A DNA stretch of 64,000 nt from Fragilaria crotonensis (GCA_022925895.1 JAKSYS010000301.1:1-64000), one strand, 5' to 3'; numbered from the stretch's first letter, positions 10,135 through 23,800 are shown. The notes: generated from the sequence alone by a model not told the origin. Numbers and translations are program-made.

Positions 10135-11094
10135 TTATGCGTCATCCTGAATGTGCTCATTCTTTGGTGCCTCCTCCTTCCTGTCATTTTCCTCGATGGG
10201 CTCATTCTTCGCTGCTTTCTCCTTCCTTGCTTTCAACATGTAATACATTTCAGCTGCAAACGAAAGGAGAAAAAGACCCAAGATGACCATGGAGGACTTC
10301 AGAGTGCCCAATTCTAGTCCGCCATCATCCTCAGGTTTAGTGAGTAAATCGCCAAAAGTAGCTCCGAAGGGGCGAGTCAACACAAATGCGATCCAAAACA
10401 AAGGAACATGGCTAATTTTGGTAAAGTATGCCAGAAACGCAAGGATCGCCAATAGACCGCCAATGATGCCAGCACTCATCCCGAATCCCAACTCGAGTGA
10501 GTCGGACATGAAATCGCCCAACGCGGTACCCAGAGTATTACTGACGAGGATGACGCTCCAGTAGAAGGCCTCAGCCTTGCGATTCATGGCACCCTCCACA
10601 TTCATGTGCTCACCGCTCAGTTTCCAGCAGCCCAGAATAATAAGAAGGATTGACAACAGAGCACTCATGCCAGCGGGATAGCCCCAATGCAAGGTGCGGT
10701 CGATGAAGTCCGAGATCAATGTACCAGCAACGCTTGAAGACGCCATCACACACCAGAAGAGAAGGGGCCAGTACGATTTCACGCTAATCTGAAAGGCAAG
10801 AAAGACGACAAACACGCTGATGAGAACGGCGGATGTGGCCGCATATCCGAAGTGAAGGGTTTGACTAAAAAAATCTGCAAAGGTTTCACCGAAGGTCGTC
10901 GCCGTCATCTTCTCACACCAGTAGATGACGGTGAGTGCTGGAATCTTGAGAATAACTTCATTGACAATCGATGCATCCTCTTCGCGCTTCACCTTTTCGT
11001 CGTCGGCATCGAAGAAGGCTGAAGGAACATCCGTGTCGTGGGCAGTTGCCTCGATATCAACTGCGGGCTTGTCAGTATCATTAGCCAGATTCAT
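10135..11094 (-). CDS. Four-repeat multi-pass membrane protein (COG4705-like)
   Basis: 319 residues from ATG 11094. After an acidic N-terminus of about 50 residues come about eight membrane helices and a charged Lys/Glu C-tail. The core is four repeats of a G-[ET]-x3-D-[FL]-x4-L-x2-G pattern: TFGETFADFFSQTLHFGY, VAGTLISDFIDRTLHWGY, ALGDFMSDSLELGF, and TFGDLLTKPEDDGGLELG. The motifs EAFYWSVILVSNTLGTALGD and LTRPFGATFGD are those I associate with a bacterial family of uncharacterised membrane proteins (COG4705). Function is unknown; the repeated acidic Asp could mark an ion path, which is speculation. No intron. Likely acquired from bacteria. Confidence 0.72.
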   Translation of the reverse strand: MNLANDTDKPAVDIEATAHDTDVPSAFFDADDEKVKREEDASIVNEVILKIPALTVIYWCEKMTATTFGETFADFFSQTLHFGYAATSAVLISVFVVFLAFQISVKSYWPLLFWCVMASSSVAGTLISDFIDRTLHWGYPAGMSALLSILLIILGCWKLSGEHMNVEGAMNRKAEAFYWSVILVSNTLGTALGDFMSDSLELGFGMSAGIIGGLLAILAFLAYFTKISHVPLFWIAFVLTRPFGATFGDLLTKPEDDGGLELGTLKSSMVILGLFLLSFAAEMYYMLKARKEKAAKNEPIEENDRKEEAPKNEHIQDDA

Positions 11095-12100
11095 TTTCCT
11101 TAGATGTTGCTATGTTGGCAATGGCTTATGATTTGTTTGAATTTGTGAGATGAAGCCTGTACTCCGAGCTCCCAAACTCCGCGTATCACGACTATATCAT
11201 ACCATACAGGGGTTCACTAGTTCCTAGCTAAGTCGTCCCTCCACGTGTGTTTGTTAGTAGTACCTTGTTCGACTCCGAGGCAAATTGGCGCTCCCTAAGC
11301 CACAAATACATATGCTTTGATTATGAACATATTGACCTGGTATTCTTCCATATAATAGTAATCCACTGCCTGCGTTACGTGTACTAGGCATGTTCTAGGA
11401 AATTTTCATTCCAATGCCACAACGGACCACAGCGTTGTTGCTCATTTTGTTGCCCCTTGTTGCATCAGATTTAACAAGAGTGCGAGTGAACATGATGATG
11501 CACGATTGAGGCCAAGTTTGGTACCGTACCAGTGATGTTGGCAGCTCCCAATGAGCCTCAAGGAAGTCGCGGTACAGGGACTGTACAAGTACCTGTACCA
11601 AGTAGACTACTATCGGTACAGTAGTCGAAGATTTAAACATTTCTCTATAAAAAATGCAAGCAGCACCCAGCTAATAGACACTCGCCCGACAAACGACAAA
11701 CACAGTGCCTGGTACTCCGTACTTGTACCACTACCACGGAGTAACGGCGTACGGGTATGCACATGCATAGTATTTCCTAACGTTGTACGCGTGTCATTTG
11801 TCATTGTAGCTACTGCTGGGCGCAGCGAGCGCTAGCAGAACCCAGTACCGAGGGTTGGCAGGCAGGTGCTTTTGGTGAGTGTTTTCTAGTTTTTATTCAA
11901 AAACCTAGTCTAGCACCTCGCTTCAGGCGGCACTGGTTTTAAATTTTCGAGCTAAAAAGGTGTTTTTCAATGAGCTCGCACGTCGTTTCTAAGTACCTGG
12001 TACTGTGTAGTGAATACCTGTAGTTTGTTCTTTTTCCTGCATCACTAACACTGCTGTACTACAGTATCAAGATTCTCCTCTTTTGGATACATAATATGCG
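11095..12100. other. Intergenic, GTAC-rich, no gene seen
   Basis: Promoter side of the membrane-protein gene. From about 11520 to 11740 the sequence is crowded with GTAC-containing words (GTACAGGGACTGTACAAGTA and similar). No open frame has recognisable homology. Confidence 0.4.
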
Positions 12101-15100
12101 GTTGGAAGCTATAAAACAGGTTGAACATGGATGTGGTGAAGGTGCTTGTTTATGCTAAGACCAACAATGGCCAGTTCACAAACTAAAAGCCATTGTTGAA
12201 AGCAACAATACAAGAAAATGAAGATATTGAGAGTGCTAATAGCTGCTGCAGAAGGAACACTAGCAGCAACAACTTATTGAGGAGTGAGGCAGTGCATCTC
12301 TAAATGACTTTGCCTCAATTCTTTTTGTAGTAACATCAAACAAATACGTTTAAAGAACAATTGATTAGGTGTTATCACCAGCATCCAAAGCAGAATATTG
12401 TCCCAACCATCAAATGATAGTCCTGACCGAGTAAAAAAACACTAGTTTTTTGTGTTTTTTAGATTTTTTTGGTTTTTTTTAACCACCTCGGCAAAAATTG
12501 GGGTCGGTTGTTTTTCACAACCCTGCCGCTACCTGGTTCCTGGTACCTGAAACTTCAGTAGTTGAGGACAAACTCACATGTTGTATGCATCAGAGAACAG
12601 GTAACTATCCCTAACCAATTCGCCCGCCCTTTGAGGCTAGCAACATGAAATGCATCGACCTAGAAATAGATCGGTTATAAACATGTATAGAAGAGTTTAG
12701 TATATATAAGAGAACAGGTAACTACTATGAGGGTGCCCTGTGACAAAAACAAGCAATTTGTTACTAATCCAATGCCACTTGAGGAAAGATAGCATGATGA
12801 AATGGATGTGGCCAAGAATATCTTCTGTTTACCAGCATCTACAACAGAGGCCTCAAGCACTTGTCAGCTTCTTTTGGTGCAGGCAGCACTCCAATGAGCT
12901 AGTCCTGCTGCTTAAGGCAGGCATCAGAGAACTGGCAACTATATGGATGCCTCGTATGTTGCTGTTGTTGCACCGCACCATGTAGTATTGATGAGTCCAA
13001 CAGAAGAGTCCTCCTTTAGTGGCTGGTGCTGCAGTTGAGACTAATCTAGAAGCCATGTCAAGTAGTACTTGCTTCTGTTCATTGAGCGTCATACTGGAAC
13101 AGTCGAGCGGCATTTCATTTGTTTAGAGGGGAACTCCAATTTGATAAAGCACCTCCTCTAGAGGATGATGTGAGAACTCTACTAAAGCTACATGTTGAGC
13201 TCCTTCCTCAGTCAGTCTATTGTCTATTGTGGCAAAAGTTGTTGGCAAAATGTTGTTCAGCAAGGTTGTAACCAAGATATTCTGCATGCCATCTGATATC
13301 TTCCAATCAATGATTCTATGCTTTGCCTACCAACTTTCAATAAAGAATAATATTAACTTGACGTGGTGGGAGCAGTGCTGTACACACGCAGTTTGCTCAA
13401 AGCTTTATTTACTTGCAACTGAACAAGCAACTCACCAATTGCGCTGGTCAAGATTGGAATGCCGTATTCTGACAGGTGGGTACTTCCTTGCATCCAATTT
13501 ATGTGCTAGTACGATGTGTCAAGAAGCCTTGACCACATTTATTTGAGAAGCACCCGGTTGCTAGTACTGATAGCATAATTCAGTTTGGGGTGAAGAGCCT
13601 AACAACTCTGACACTTGAATACAAATGGGTACAATACCCAATACCAGTTCAACCACAGCAAGAGTACTCAATTAATAGCAGTTGTTCATGGTATTAGCTA
13701 CGAATATCAGCAGGAAGGATACCATTTCAATAGGCATGATTACAGTGATAACGTTCTTGTGTCATCCCAAAGAGTTTTCTTTAAGACGTACCTGGAGCTT
13801 AACAGATCTGCAGCCACAAAGTTTGCGATCATAAAATACTAAATACTCCTGAGTTTGGACATCAATTTATTGTTGAGAAAAGTTAGTTATACACTGAGTG
13901 TCACATAGACTACTGGACTAGTAATCAAATCCTATTAGATGCTGGTGTTGAGCTATTCCTATTGGAGAATCCTCGTTGTAATTGTATCTTCTAGGCAGTG
14001 CCTGGATATATTCCAAATGAGGTGTTTGACCAGTGACTAAGTTTTTCTTGCAGTTTATATTCCAACAAGAAGAAAGCCTTCAATAGGCATAATCATGGAC
14101 AAGGACTTTTCTCAAAGTCACTTATTGACGGGCTCATTATGTCAGCTCTTGCATCAAGAGAATCTGCAATTGGGATGATGACTGTCAAAGTCTTGCACAA
14201 TTGGATGCCATCAACCGTCTAGAGTTCGTCACCATAATGGCAGCAGTGAGCATCCATTCCCCCGCATGCAAGGGTCCCCTGCCTGAAAGAATCACCACCT
14301 GGTGCATTTACGCACAGCCTTCTCATTAGTGCAATAAAGGGCACCAGATATGATTGGAACAACTCCTATGATCATGTGGCAATCTGATTGGAGGATGCTA
14401 TTCTAGTAGATTGCCGCTGTATCCAGCATCCTGGCTACAAAAATTGTCTTTTTCATTGACCATAGCCAGGACCATGCCAAAAAGAGAAGTTGGGGCTCTT
14501 GATGGCAGTATGTTGCATACTAGTAGTAGTAGCCATCATGGCAGCCAGTGTACAACCTAAGATTCAAAAGCATCCAGATCAGATATGGATGGCTGTGAAG
14601 CTTCAATCCTTCCTTGTGAATGGAAGATGTGCAGAGATCATGGTCTGCACAACTGAAATGAATACTGGTCCAGCATGGTGGATCACGATACAAAAACGAC
14701 ATAAAGCTCAAAGGCATGACATAATTGTCAAGATCTGTTTCCAGCAGATGCAATCAAGTTGCCAAGCCAAACCAAGTTTCAGTCAACTTGCATGCTGCGC
14801 ACTGAATGATAAGGCATTTATCGTTGTTGACCACCATTGGCCTATGATGAACTCAAAGAGATTGTAAAAACACATTTAGTCTCCTAAGGCTCAAATCAGA
14901 GAAGGCTGACGGAGCATGAAAGCTAATGGACTCGTACATATTCTGTGGGAGCAAGAGGATGGACCAATCCTTGCGAGTAGAGTAGACAGGATTGAAAGTG
15001 TGTTGTTCTACCCCGCCATCAATGGCTGTAAAGGCTTGCAAACAGGACAGACGCTTGATTTGCCATCAGCACTGCAAGCTATCATAGGCAGTGTTTTGAC

Positions 15101-15960
15101 TTAAAGAAAGATGATACCCTCGTCCAGAGTTCCTTTTTGGAAAGCAGCTGAACATTAGAGTTCCCGTCACTCTTAGATTTCACTGTGAATTTTCTGGAGA
15201 GGGCGTCAAGTACAATTGGGCACACGCCAAAGCAAAAATTCAAATTACAACCCCTAGTAGCTATTTGTGAGAAGTAAAGGAAAGCAACCTTCATTGTTGC
15301 ACTTGTGATGAAGTGTTTATTCCTCAAAACAAGTATACAGTTTGCGGCGCGTAGAAGAGGTTTATTTGCTCTTACTTACCCTTGTCATGAAATTACGGAA
15401 ACCACCATTGAGCACTATCCAATTGCTGGTGAAGTAGCACTTGTCAAAGGCTAACACTGAGAAGAACTATTCCTGTGCAATAAGAGTACTACTACTAGAT
15501 GGAATGATTAATGAAAACGTTCAAGACAGATTGGTGCGTGCGTGATTTGGACAGCAGCTTTGTCACATCAGGGTTGATTGAAGTAATAGGAGGAGAGTTG
15601 CACTTTCATCAATGCATCATGACAACAACCATTGAGGTGAATGGAATGGTGCATTCTGATTCATCATGAAATATTTTGGATGGGCGATTGTAGGACTAGT
15701 GCCGCAGCCTACTACTAGTAGCATAAACATAGTATCTGGACGACCAAAATTACGAGTACCTGGACGAATTGAGAATTGAGTGAATTCACCTTATTCATTC
15801 ACAAAGATCAACATTTTCACCCTGTTGAGACTTGTTGTGCACTCGAAATGGTATGGGGTTGCCGTAGCGCTTTTGTGGCCAGGAGTTCTTCTTTGAAAGA
15901 AGGCGCGAGTTAAAAGTTGATATTTTGGCTCACCTTAATTTTGACATCGTAATTATAGCG
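12101..15960. other. Gene-poor stretch with short open frames, probably decayed repeat
   Basis: Almost 4 kb with many short frames on both strands, none longer than about 125 residues. Patches such as 12740-13110 and 14490-14870 have coding-like composition but are broken by frequent stops. I could not match any of it to a known domain. It most likely represents an old mobile element or pseudogene beyond recognition. A T-rich, imperfectly palindromic stretch lies at 12425-12520. Confidence 0.4.
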
Positions 15961-15974
15961 CACAATACGTTACT

Positions 15975-18900
15975 ATGATGTCGACGAAAAGAAAGAAAGG
16001 CCGTACCGTTCATGCGAACGCGTCAGTAATTATTGGCAGGCCGTTAACTCGGTACACCATTGAAGATGCGGTAGAGTTGGTGAGTAATTCGTTATTTGGC
16101 GCCGCTGCTAAAACGACATTGTGCCGAAGGAAAACTCGCTTAGAAAAAATGAGTTTCTCTCTCCGATCAATCTTTGTCCTACGGTAATTTAATTTATTAT
16201 ATTATGATAAAATAACTCAGATATTGTCGTACTGTATTTTCAAAAGTAATCGTATGTATTTATTTTTTAATCCACGTACTGACGTAGCATTTGCGGTAGA
16301 AAAGTACATGGTACAAATTTTGCAGTAGAAACCTACACGAAAGAAATGTTTCACTGTGTCCAGCAATGTATATTGTATAATGTGGTTCGAATCATTGTGT
16401 AGAAAGGACAACAATTTTATGTACAAGTACTCCGTTAATGCCATATCCAGTTTGTTCGATCTGTCTAGAAATACTGGATAATGTATTTTGAATTCCAGAT
16501 TCCAATGCTCAGCAATGTTTATCTTACAATGCAGCGACATTTCACAGGTAGACCGATACTACTACTGAAACAACCACACTATCAGTACAACAATAAACTC
16601 CGCCAGTAGCCCAGATTAAACTGAAGACAGTAAACATCCCGACAAAATCAACGCGGCCTTGGGCCGCACATATCCAGTCTGGTACTAACTAATATTATCG
16701 CATCGTCTCTCTCTCCAAAATGAACAAAGGTGATTGTCAATGGTCTCACGATAGACTTTGCCCTTGGGGCTTGTCAACTGCATAATGGAATTATTCCAAC
16801 AACAACTCTTTAGTCTTGTGTGCAGGCTACGAGGGCTAAAGGTACCTACAACGATCTAATTGAACAAAGAGCAATGAAGTTTACATGCGGGAGAATTGAT
16901 ATGGTTTTAGATGTTGCGACAGATGATAGCAACAAATCAACAAATATATCACCAGTGACAATGAGCACCAATTCCGCATCAAGCCTGACAAGCTTGTCGC
17001 AATCAACCAAGCGAGCTCGTCGCTCATCAAAACAAGCGAGTGCATGTAAACTTCAGGCCAAGAGATCAAAGCTGCTGGACTACGACATCAGGTACGAAGC
17101 AGCTTTCAAGGAGGCGACCAATCTGGTTACAGCAGGCACAGGCAAGCCAGTCCATGCAATATGTAAAAGGCTCAATCAACTGTTTAATCTTGACGGTACG
17201 GAGCGACTGGCACGCAGCACGGTCTATAATGCAACAAAGAGTGGACTCATTGGAGTCAGTCCAATGAAGAAAGGTCCCGAGCCCAAAATCCCGGACAAGT
17301 TCTTAGAGGTGGTCGCAACCCATGCACAAGTCTGTCAAGCAGCAGGAGATGGCGAATTGAAAGGGAAGGATTTGAAGAGGTTAATAGGTGCATCAATGAT
17401 TGGCACGCACAGTACATGCCGATGCATTCAAGGTTGAGTCAGTGTGGCGAAAGGTGAGAACCGAGTTCCCAGATGCACTTCAAGCCGCAACCAAGATTGC
17501 CATTGAGGACGCTCGAGCTCAGTGGACGACGTACTACGTCGTCCACCAATGGTTTGATGATGTGAAGAAGGATCTACTGGAAACAGGCCTTGTCAAAGAT
17601 GAGTTAGTCCTGGATGATAAAGGAGCGTTGGTGTCAGAGGTTTGATTTAAAAGGGATACGACAAGACGATTCATCAACATGGACGAGACTCACCATGACT
17701 TATCCATAACAGGGGACAGGAGTGGCTCACGAGCTGTTTCTTATCACAATCCACTTTATCAGCGAGGCGCAACAAGAGGAGTCAAAGCTGCAAGGCATGT
17801 GACAGGAGCGTATGCAATGAATGCAGCAGGAGAAGCCTTACTGCCATTCTATCTTTACAATTCATCGGCGAAGTCAGATTACAAATTTCGGGTGAAGGTT
17901 GAATGACTTGTAGGACTTCCAACAGTATCAGGAAGGTATGGTTGCCCAACTTGTATCGACTCCGACAGCTTTTAAGCTGTACGTCCGCAAGGATCCATGG
18001 ACGGCACATTGTTAAATGAATACATTGAAACCGTGATCGTTCCTTTGTACCCAAACATGCAAAAGAAGACTGCGGTGTTCAATGAGGTGACTGGTAAACT
18101 CAATCAAGGTCCGGTTGTTTTAAACTTAGATGCAGGCCCTGGGAGAATTGTTTTGTCAGAGCAGATATTGGTGCAGCGAGAAGCTCTGTTTGAGCGAGGA
18201 CTAATCATAATCATGGGCTTACCGAATGCTACGAGCGTGCAACAAGAAATGGACGCTCTTTATGGACCATTCAAGTCTGCCACCTACTCTCGCGGTGAGA
18301 AGGTTGTGCAGGAGAAACTCAAGCAGCAAGGCCTTGCAAGGAGGAATGGCGAACGCCTTCGATGCGCTGTTCTGAACCTTGACTTCAGCAATTTGCCAAC
18401 CATCATCAATGGAAGGGAGGATGACAACGAATGCGACAGGCCATTCAAGGCGCACTTCACAAAGGAGAAGATATTGTGTTCATGGCAAAAGGTTGGCTTC
18501 GTACCATTTACAAGGAGCTGTTTGACCAACAAGAGGGTGAGAAGAGAGCTTGGGCAACACAAAGAAGACGCTGCACTTGAAAGCTTACAGTTTCGATATG
18601 ATGTGTTGGTCGACTCGATTGAAGGAGAGGATCACGGATTCAACCCTTGAATCTTTGATGCTGCAATTCCTACGGCAATTCATGTTGAGAGGGCAGCGAC
18701 CAAGGCAGCGCAGGTGGCACAAATGGTAAACAGTAGGAAGGCCTTCTCTGCAGGTGGTCAATGGGAGCACTGCGAATCCAGAATTGGAAATGCAGGAGTA
18801 AGAACTCTCACGGCACAGAAGCAACAACTACAGCTCAACGAAGCAGCAAGACTGAAAATTGCGGGCAAAAAGAGTGAGGCACACCTGAAGACTCTGGAGA

Positions 18901-19046
18901 AAGCGCAGACTGCCTTGCTCAAGTATGAATTGGATCAATCGTCACTTACCGAGAAGGATTGGGGCGATGTGATCGGTGCTGGGTTCTCCCTGAAGCGAAG
19001 GTTGAGTTTTTACTCAAAGACCTCAAGAACAAGAAAGACCAGATGA
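15975..19046 (+). pseudogene. Broken pogo/Tc1-like DDE transposase
   Basis: A possible first exon (15975-16082) ends at GTGAGT, and an acceptor TGTGCAG precedes 16826. From there a Lys/Arg-rich N-terminus and HTH-like part (KPVHAICKRLNQLFNLDG) lead to a DDE domain. NMDETHHDLS supplies the first Asp, VVLNLDAGPGRI the second, and LPNATSVQQEMDALYGPFK resembles the pogo motif ahead of the last acidic residue. One frame change occurs near 17400. In-frame stops are TGA at 17643, TGA at 17904, TAA at about 17970 and TGA at 18648, after which homologous-looking sequence resumes. The element is dead. TIRs were not found. The first exon is uncertain. Confidence 0.6.
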
Positions 19047-20080
19047 TATTGAAGCTCGCCACACTGCCTCATCATTGGACCACATACATACCTCGCAGAA
19101 CAGTAGTCTCTGCCATCCCCGCACCACCACATGTGTAGCAATGTAATCTGTCACCTCAATTGAAAGATTATGCGACTTCTGCCACTCTCGAACGAAGATT
19201 TCTGCAAACGGGACTTTACCTACGACGTGACAAAAAATTCTGTCGTGAACATTAACGGAAAATTGATTGCCTTGAAAAATAGATATTGCATTTCTAATTT
19301 GACAGAATCATAGCTGATCCTGTGTCAATAAACATCTTAGTGATTGAAAAGTGAGATGGAACAACGGATTGATGAGAAGGACTCAATCTGCTTCACTAGT
19401 GACTGAACTGTCCAGCTCCTATGTTAAGAAAACGTCAAAATTAATAATTTAGATTTATCATATCTTCATCAATACTACATGTCGGGTCCTCACTTTGAGT
19501 AGCTGAAACGAAAGCCCTTCATGAGATCTATAAATGGCTGCCATTAGTAGATGCTGCAGGTTAATCACGGTGTCTTTTTTGTCGTCCCGGTACTATGTTT
19601 AGTATGCTTGTACCTCTCAAGTCTCGGCGTGATATAAGCCATGTATATATACAGGTGTATGGTGTAGACTTGTGCTGAAAAAGGATGATGGATGCACAGA
19701 TGCAGCATTCTCGGGTACGCTGCAAAAATAATGAATGGCAGGCAGGAGTCGGAATTCGGAATGACCGGATCATTTTTCCGCCTGGTGGTGGATGTGTAGA
19801 GGTATGCCAACAACAACTGCTCACTCCATTTACAGACCAAAGGAACCTATCATGGAAGCTCTCGTCTTGTATATTTGCACTGTATGCTCACAGCTATCCC
19901 ATATTGTGGTTTACGACAATTTCTCATCCTTCAGCCATGATGATAGTATAAAATATAGATACAGCCATACTATTGATGATTGAGGTGCATTATTGAGAAA
20001 GCACTCCCAGCAGTACCCTGTAGAACTATGGTCCTTCTACGATCATTTTGTGCAGGTTTCACTTTCAATTCTCACAACTA
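19047..20080. other. Intergenic, no gene seen
   Basis: AT-rich sequence downstream of the transposase remnant. Short overlapping frames at 19560-19980 show no recognisable protein. Confidence 0.4.
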
Positions 20081-20460
20081 TGAGTCAGGGTGAGGGTTTG
20101 TTCAGTCTAGTAGTCTTAACAAATGGTAATCCGATGCAATGATCTCAGGCATGATCTCAGACAGGGGTCACTGACTGTTTAGATTTGGTCGTGAAGCACC
20201 AATTCAAGCGATGCGGAGCACCTTGATTGCTAAACCTTCATCACCATCACCCATTTTAGAGACTTCACTATCCCGACTGCAATGACCGTGTCAGTCGAGT
20301 ACTGGCAGGCGAACGCAGCGTAGACGGGATCAGGACCAGTAGGTCTACCGGTACAAGTATAGCAGTCGTGGAACGACTTGATTTTACGACAGTGCCAGTC
20401 CAACGGAACAGTACCAGCAGGCAGTTCCGTTTCCAGTAGACCGTCTACTCCGTACTGCAA
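20081..20460. repeat. Diverged solo LTR related to the Copia LTRs
   Basis: Shares ordered blocks with the LTRs at 2248 and 9443, for example GGTGAGGGTTTGTTC, AATTCAAGCGATGCGGAGCA and GTGCCAGTCCAAC, with many substitutions and small indels between them. No internal Copia sequence flanks it, so it is an old solo LTR or LTR fragment of the same family. Confidence 0.8.
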
Positions 20461-20863
20461 TGCTACGGTACGACGTAGGATTTCGCGCCTCAATTACAAT
20501 GTAACAACAGGACAAGAGATAAGACTACTTCCGTCGTCAACACATTGTATGTCGTAGGACATATCCACGATCTGTTTGACATCAATTGGTTGTTTGGCTG
20601 TATTCATTTCACTGCGGTTCTCATTGACAAGAATAGCGTTGTCTCCTCGTTGATTGCTCTATCATCATCCTTTTATAGAATCTGTGCGCCTGGTGTATCG
20701 CACTGTATAATTGTGTATGCCTCGCACACGTGACAATTTGCATACACACGAACAAACAACAAACAAACACAATAACAGTACCATTTGAGACTTGAGAGAA
20801 CAATCACTACCTACACTATTAACTAGTAACTGCAGACTCCTCATTACATTAATTCCAGAAGTG
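20461..20863. other. Upstream region of the 1693-residue gene
   Basis: 400 bp with no gene. It includes an A/C-rich stretch just before the start (about 20745-20790). No clear TATA element was identified. Confidence 0.4.
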
Positions 20864-23800
20864 ATGAGTGAGCGTCAGAATCAGAATGAGGTTCCACAAC
20901 AAGCCATTATAAATTTGGATGATTTGGGCAAGGTTATATCGAGTGCATCGACTGTTATTCGACAAGTTAGAAATGCGAGAGCGGTCGAGAACTCACGACG
21001 AGCAGAAGCATTCGGTGGAGACATGCCACTGATGGTGACAATGGCAGATTCGTTTCTGGAACAACCGCTCTTTGACATTGATGTGGCAGATCCGTTTTTG
21101 AACGCAAATGAAACAGCAACGGATCAGGATGGACTACAAACTCAAACTACTGCTAATGCTTCTAATGCGCCGACTGACGCAAACGTCACAACCAACAATC
21201 AAAGCAGCGGTGTGCGTGCTGATGTTCATGTCCATGACGTTGGTGGAAACGGCATCGATGCAGACTCCGAATCAGCACGGAAGCGAAAGCCACAAACAGA
21301 GAACAATTCTCTTTCGGCTGAAGACGGCGATGACGACTTTGTTCTCTCCTCGCTCAAGAAAAAACAAAAATCGTCTTTTGTGCTCTCTTCGCTCAAGAGG
21401 AAACCAGAATCAACTGCAAATGAGTCATCGAAGCCAAAGAAGGCCAAAAAGTCGGCCAATGTGCATGCGATTGAGAATGAACCTACCGAAAGTCGCATTC
21501 CTCGGATTAATCGCGTTGAAAATGATTTTGATTATGCATTCATTCCTAGGAATGCTCAACATGAGAACGGCGATCCAATGAATTTGGATCGTGAACTCAA
21601 TGGTACGACTACCATTCGTGATGATGATGATGACAGCGATGCGATCGTGGCTGTGGCCATGGAAGCACTCGATGATCAAATCACCGAAGCCGAATATGCG
21701 GCAGTTGCCAAACAAACATGGGATCGACTCAAAGTTGCTGTAGTTGACTACAGAGGTCCGGGTGGTTTGGTGGAAAATCTTGTTGATCTTACAAAACCCA
21801 TGACACCCGAGAAAGAACGTCTTGAACGCGATTGGGATTTTCGTCATGCTGTCCGTTCCCGTCCAGCGGCTAATTCGTCAACTCTGGCGAGAAAACCAAA
21901 GAGAGTCGGGCCGTTTGATGTAGACTTGATGGGATATGGTGAACTACTGGTCACCAAGGAGTTACCAAAATACATTGGAGATACACATGAACTCGTATTC
22001 TCTCAAGAGGAAATGTCTGAAACGTTGATGCGAAGGCTTTCGAGGGACGGTGTGACGGACGTTCGCATCGTCGTCCAGGACAAAATAGGGGACCCATGCA
22101 CCATCGTCGTTGAAATTCAGGGGGCAGAGGATGATGTTCGCAAAGTACGAAAACAACTGGAACTTATGGTTCAAACAAAGCAGATGCGATTCCTATCTCT
22201 TGAAAGCAATCCTCGCATCCGTCCTGCCGTCAAGCCTAATGGAAAACGAAAAGTTGAGCTGTACACGAGGTTTTGGAACAAGTACGAGAAAATCCGGGAC
22301 ATCGACTTCGGGGGCATTCATGCAAAATCCGTGGCAAGTTCCATGTGGCAGAGACATAAGGATCGATTCGGTCCTGCATGTAGTCCAAGTTGCCCATGTC
22401 CGATGGAGCTTGATTTCCTTACATCCACTGTGATTGACGATATGATCAAGAAGGGCAAATCCGCGGAACGACCTCCTGAAATTGGCTTTTCGAAGAGGTT
22501 TGCACCGAAATTTATGCCCCTCCTGAGAAAGGAATACCCTCGAGAAACAAACGAAAGTCTTCTAACGCGCTTGATTCGAATGTGGGAGTTGCATTTAAAG
22601 CAGCAACGTTTTGGAACAAGTTGTCTGGATACGTGCCCTTGTTCTGAGGGATGGGATTTCGTGTTCAACAAGGGAGGGATTGGCGACTCCGTTGCGAGGA
22701 GGCATTCATCCATCGTTGAGACCGCCGAACCCGTCGTACCTAAAAAGACAATACCGTTGCCTCAGATCGCACCAGATGATATTGGAATGAAGGAATATGA
22801 AATAGTGTTCGACACAAGATCTCCTCTGGGTTTCTTCTGCGCAACGAAGGTGGGTAGTAGTGGCAGGACCTGCTCAATCATGTCCGTGAGTCCAAGTCTG
22901 AAAGACAAGGAGCCGCGCCTGTCGTCGGGAACTGTCGTCCTCGCTGTTGCCATGGGAAAAACTGGGCCAATCTGGCACCAAGTTGAGTCACATGTGGAGC
23001 TCAAGCACAAGTATGATAGTTTCAAGCGACACTCAGAAGGACAGTGGATGCAGATACGTTTCATCAACACGGACGTGAAACCACAGAACAACACGAACTA
23101 TCCATCTCCTTGGACTGCAACATCTGCATGGCGTGGAAATCCCAAATGGAAAGGTTGGGCTGGAGGGGCACCAGAAATTCATGCTGTGGGTGTAACTGCT
23201 CCGCTTGTGCCCGACGTAGCAGCTGGCGAAGCAACAGCGTCGCCTATCAATGTCGAGCCACTATCCCAACATCTCCGTGGCAATATGGCAGGATCACTAG
23301 ATCCCAATCTATCGCGAGGCAATACAATGCCAGATGTTTGTGTAAGTGAGGAGGTCCCAGAAGAGGCCTTAGGGCAAAACGAAGGTGTCGAGTCAACCGA
23401 TGAGATGTCGAAAGAGCCTTCGAGGCCGAGCGCAATTGCCGAGGCAAGCGATGAGTTGCTTTCAAGGGCGGCACCTTCAGTGCCGATGCACGAGCACTTA
23501 TCCCGTGAGCCCGGTCACCGCACGCTGCCTAAACCTCGACCGATCTTCAAGGGAAAAAGTTCATGGGGCGAACAGAAACCCGCCGGACCAGCGGAGTCAG
23601 TCTTCAGAACTCTTTCCAAAACAACAAAGCGCAACGCCCCTGTATTGCTCTCATGGGCACCAGACCTCAAGAAGCATACTGTTCTTTTTGATGGAACTGC
23701 GAAGGCTGCGGATGTGCTGAAGCTCGGCGCGCCTCAGCCTACCGAAACCATAACGGAAGAGGAAGAACCGCCTGTCCTCCTTCCACCAAAAACCGGCACA

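Noticed and set aside
16385-16400. tRNA-like GGTTCGAATC word
   Set aside because: No matching acceptor stem, anticodon arm or A box around it; I found no convincing tRNA gene in the window.
17643-18650. TGA reassigned as a sense codon
   Set aside because: TGA is a normal terminator of other genes here (for example the Myb-like frame), and the same pseudogene also has a TAA and a frame change.
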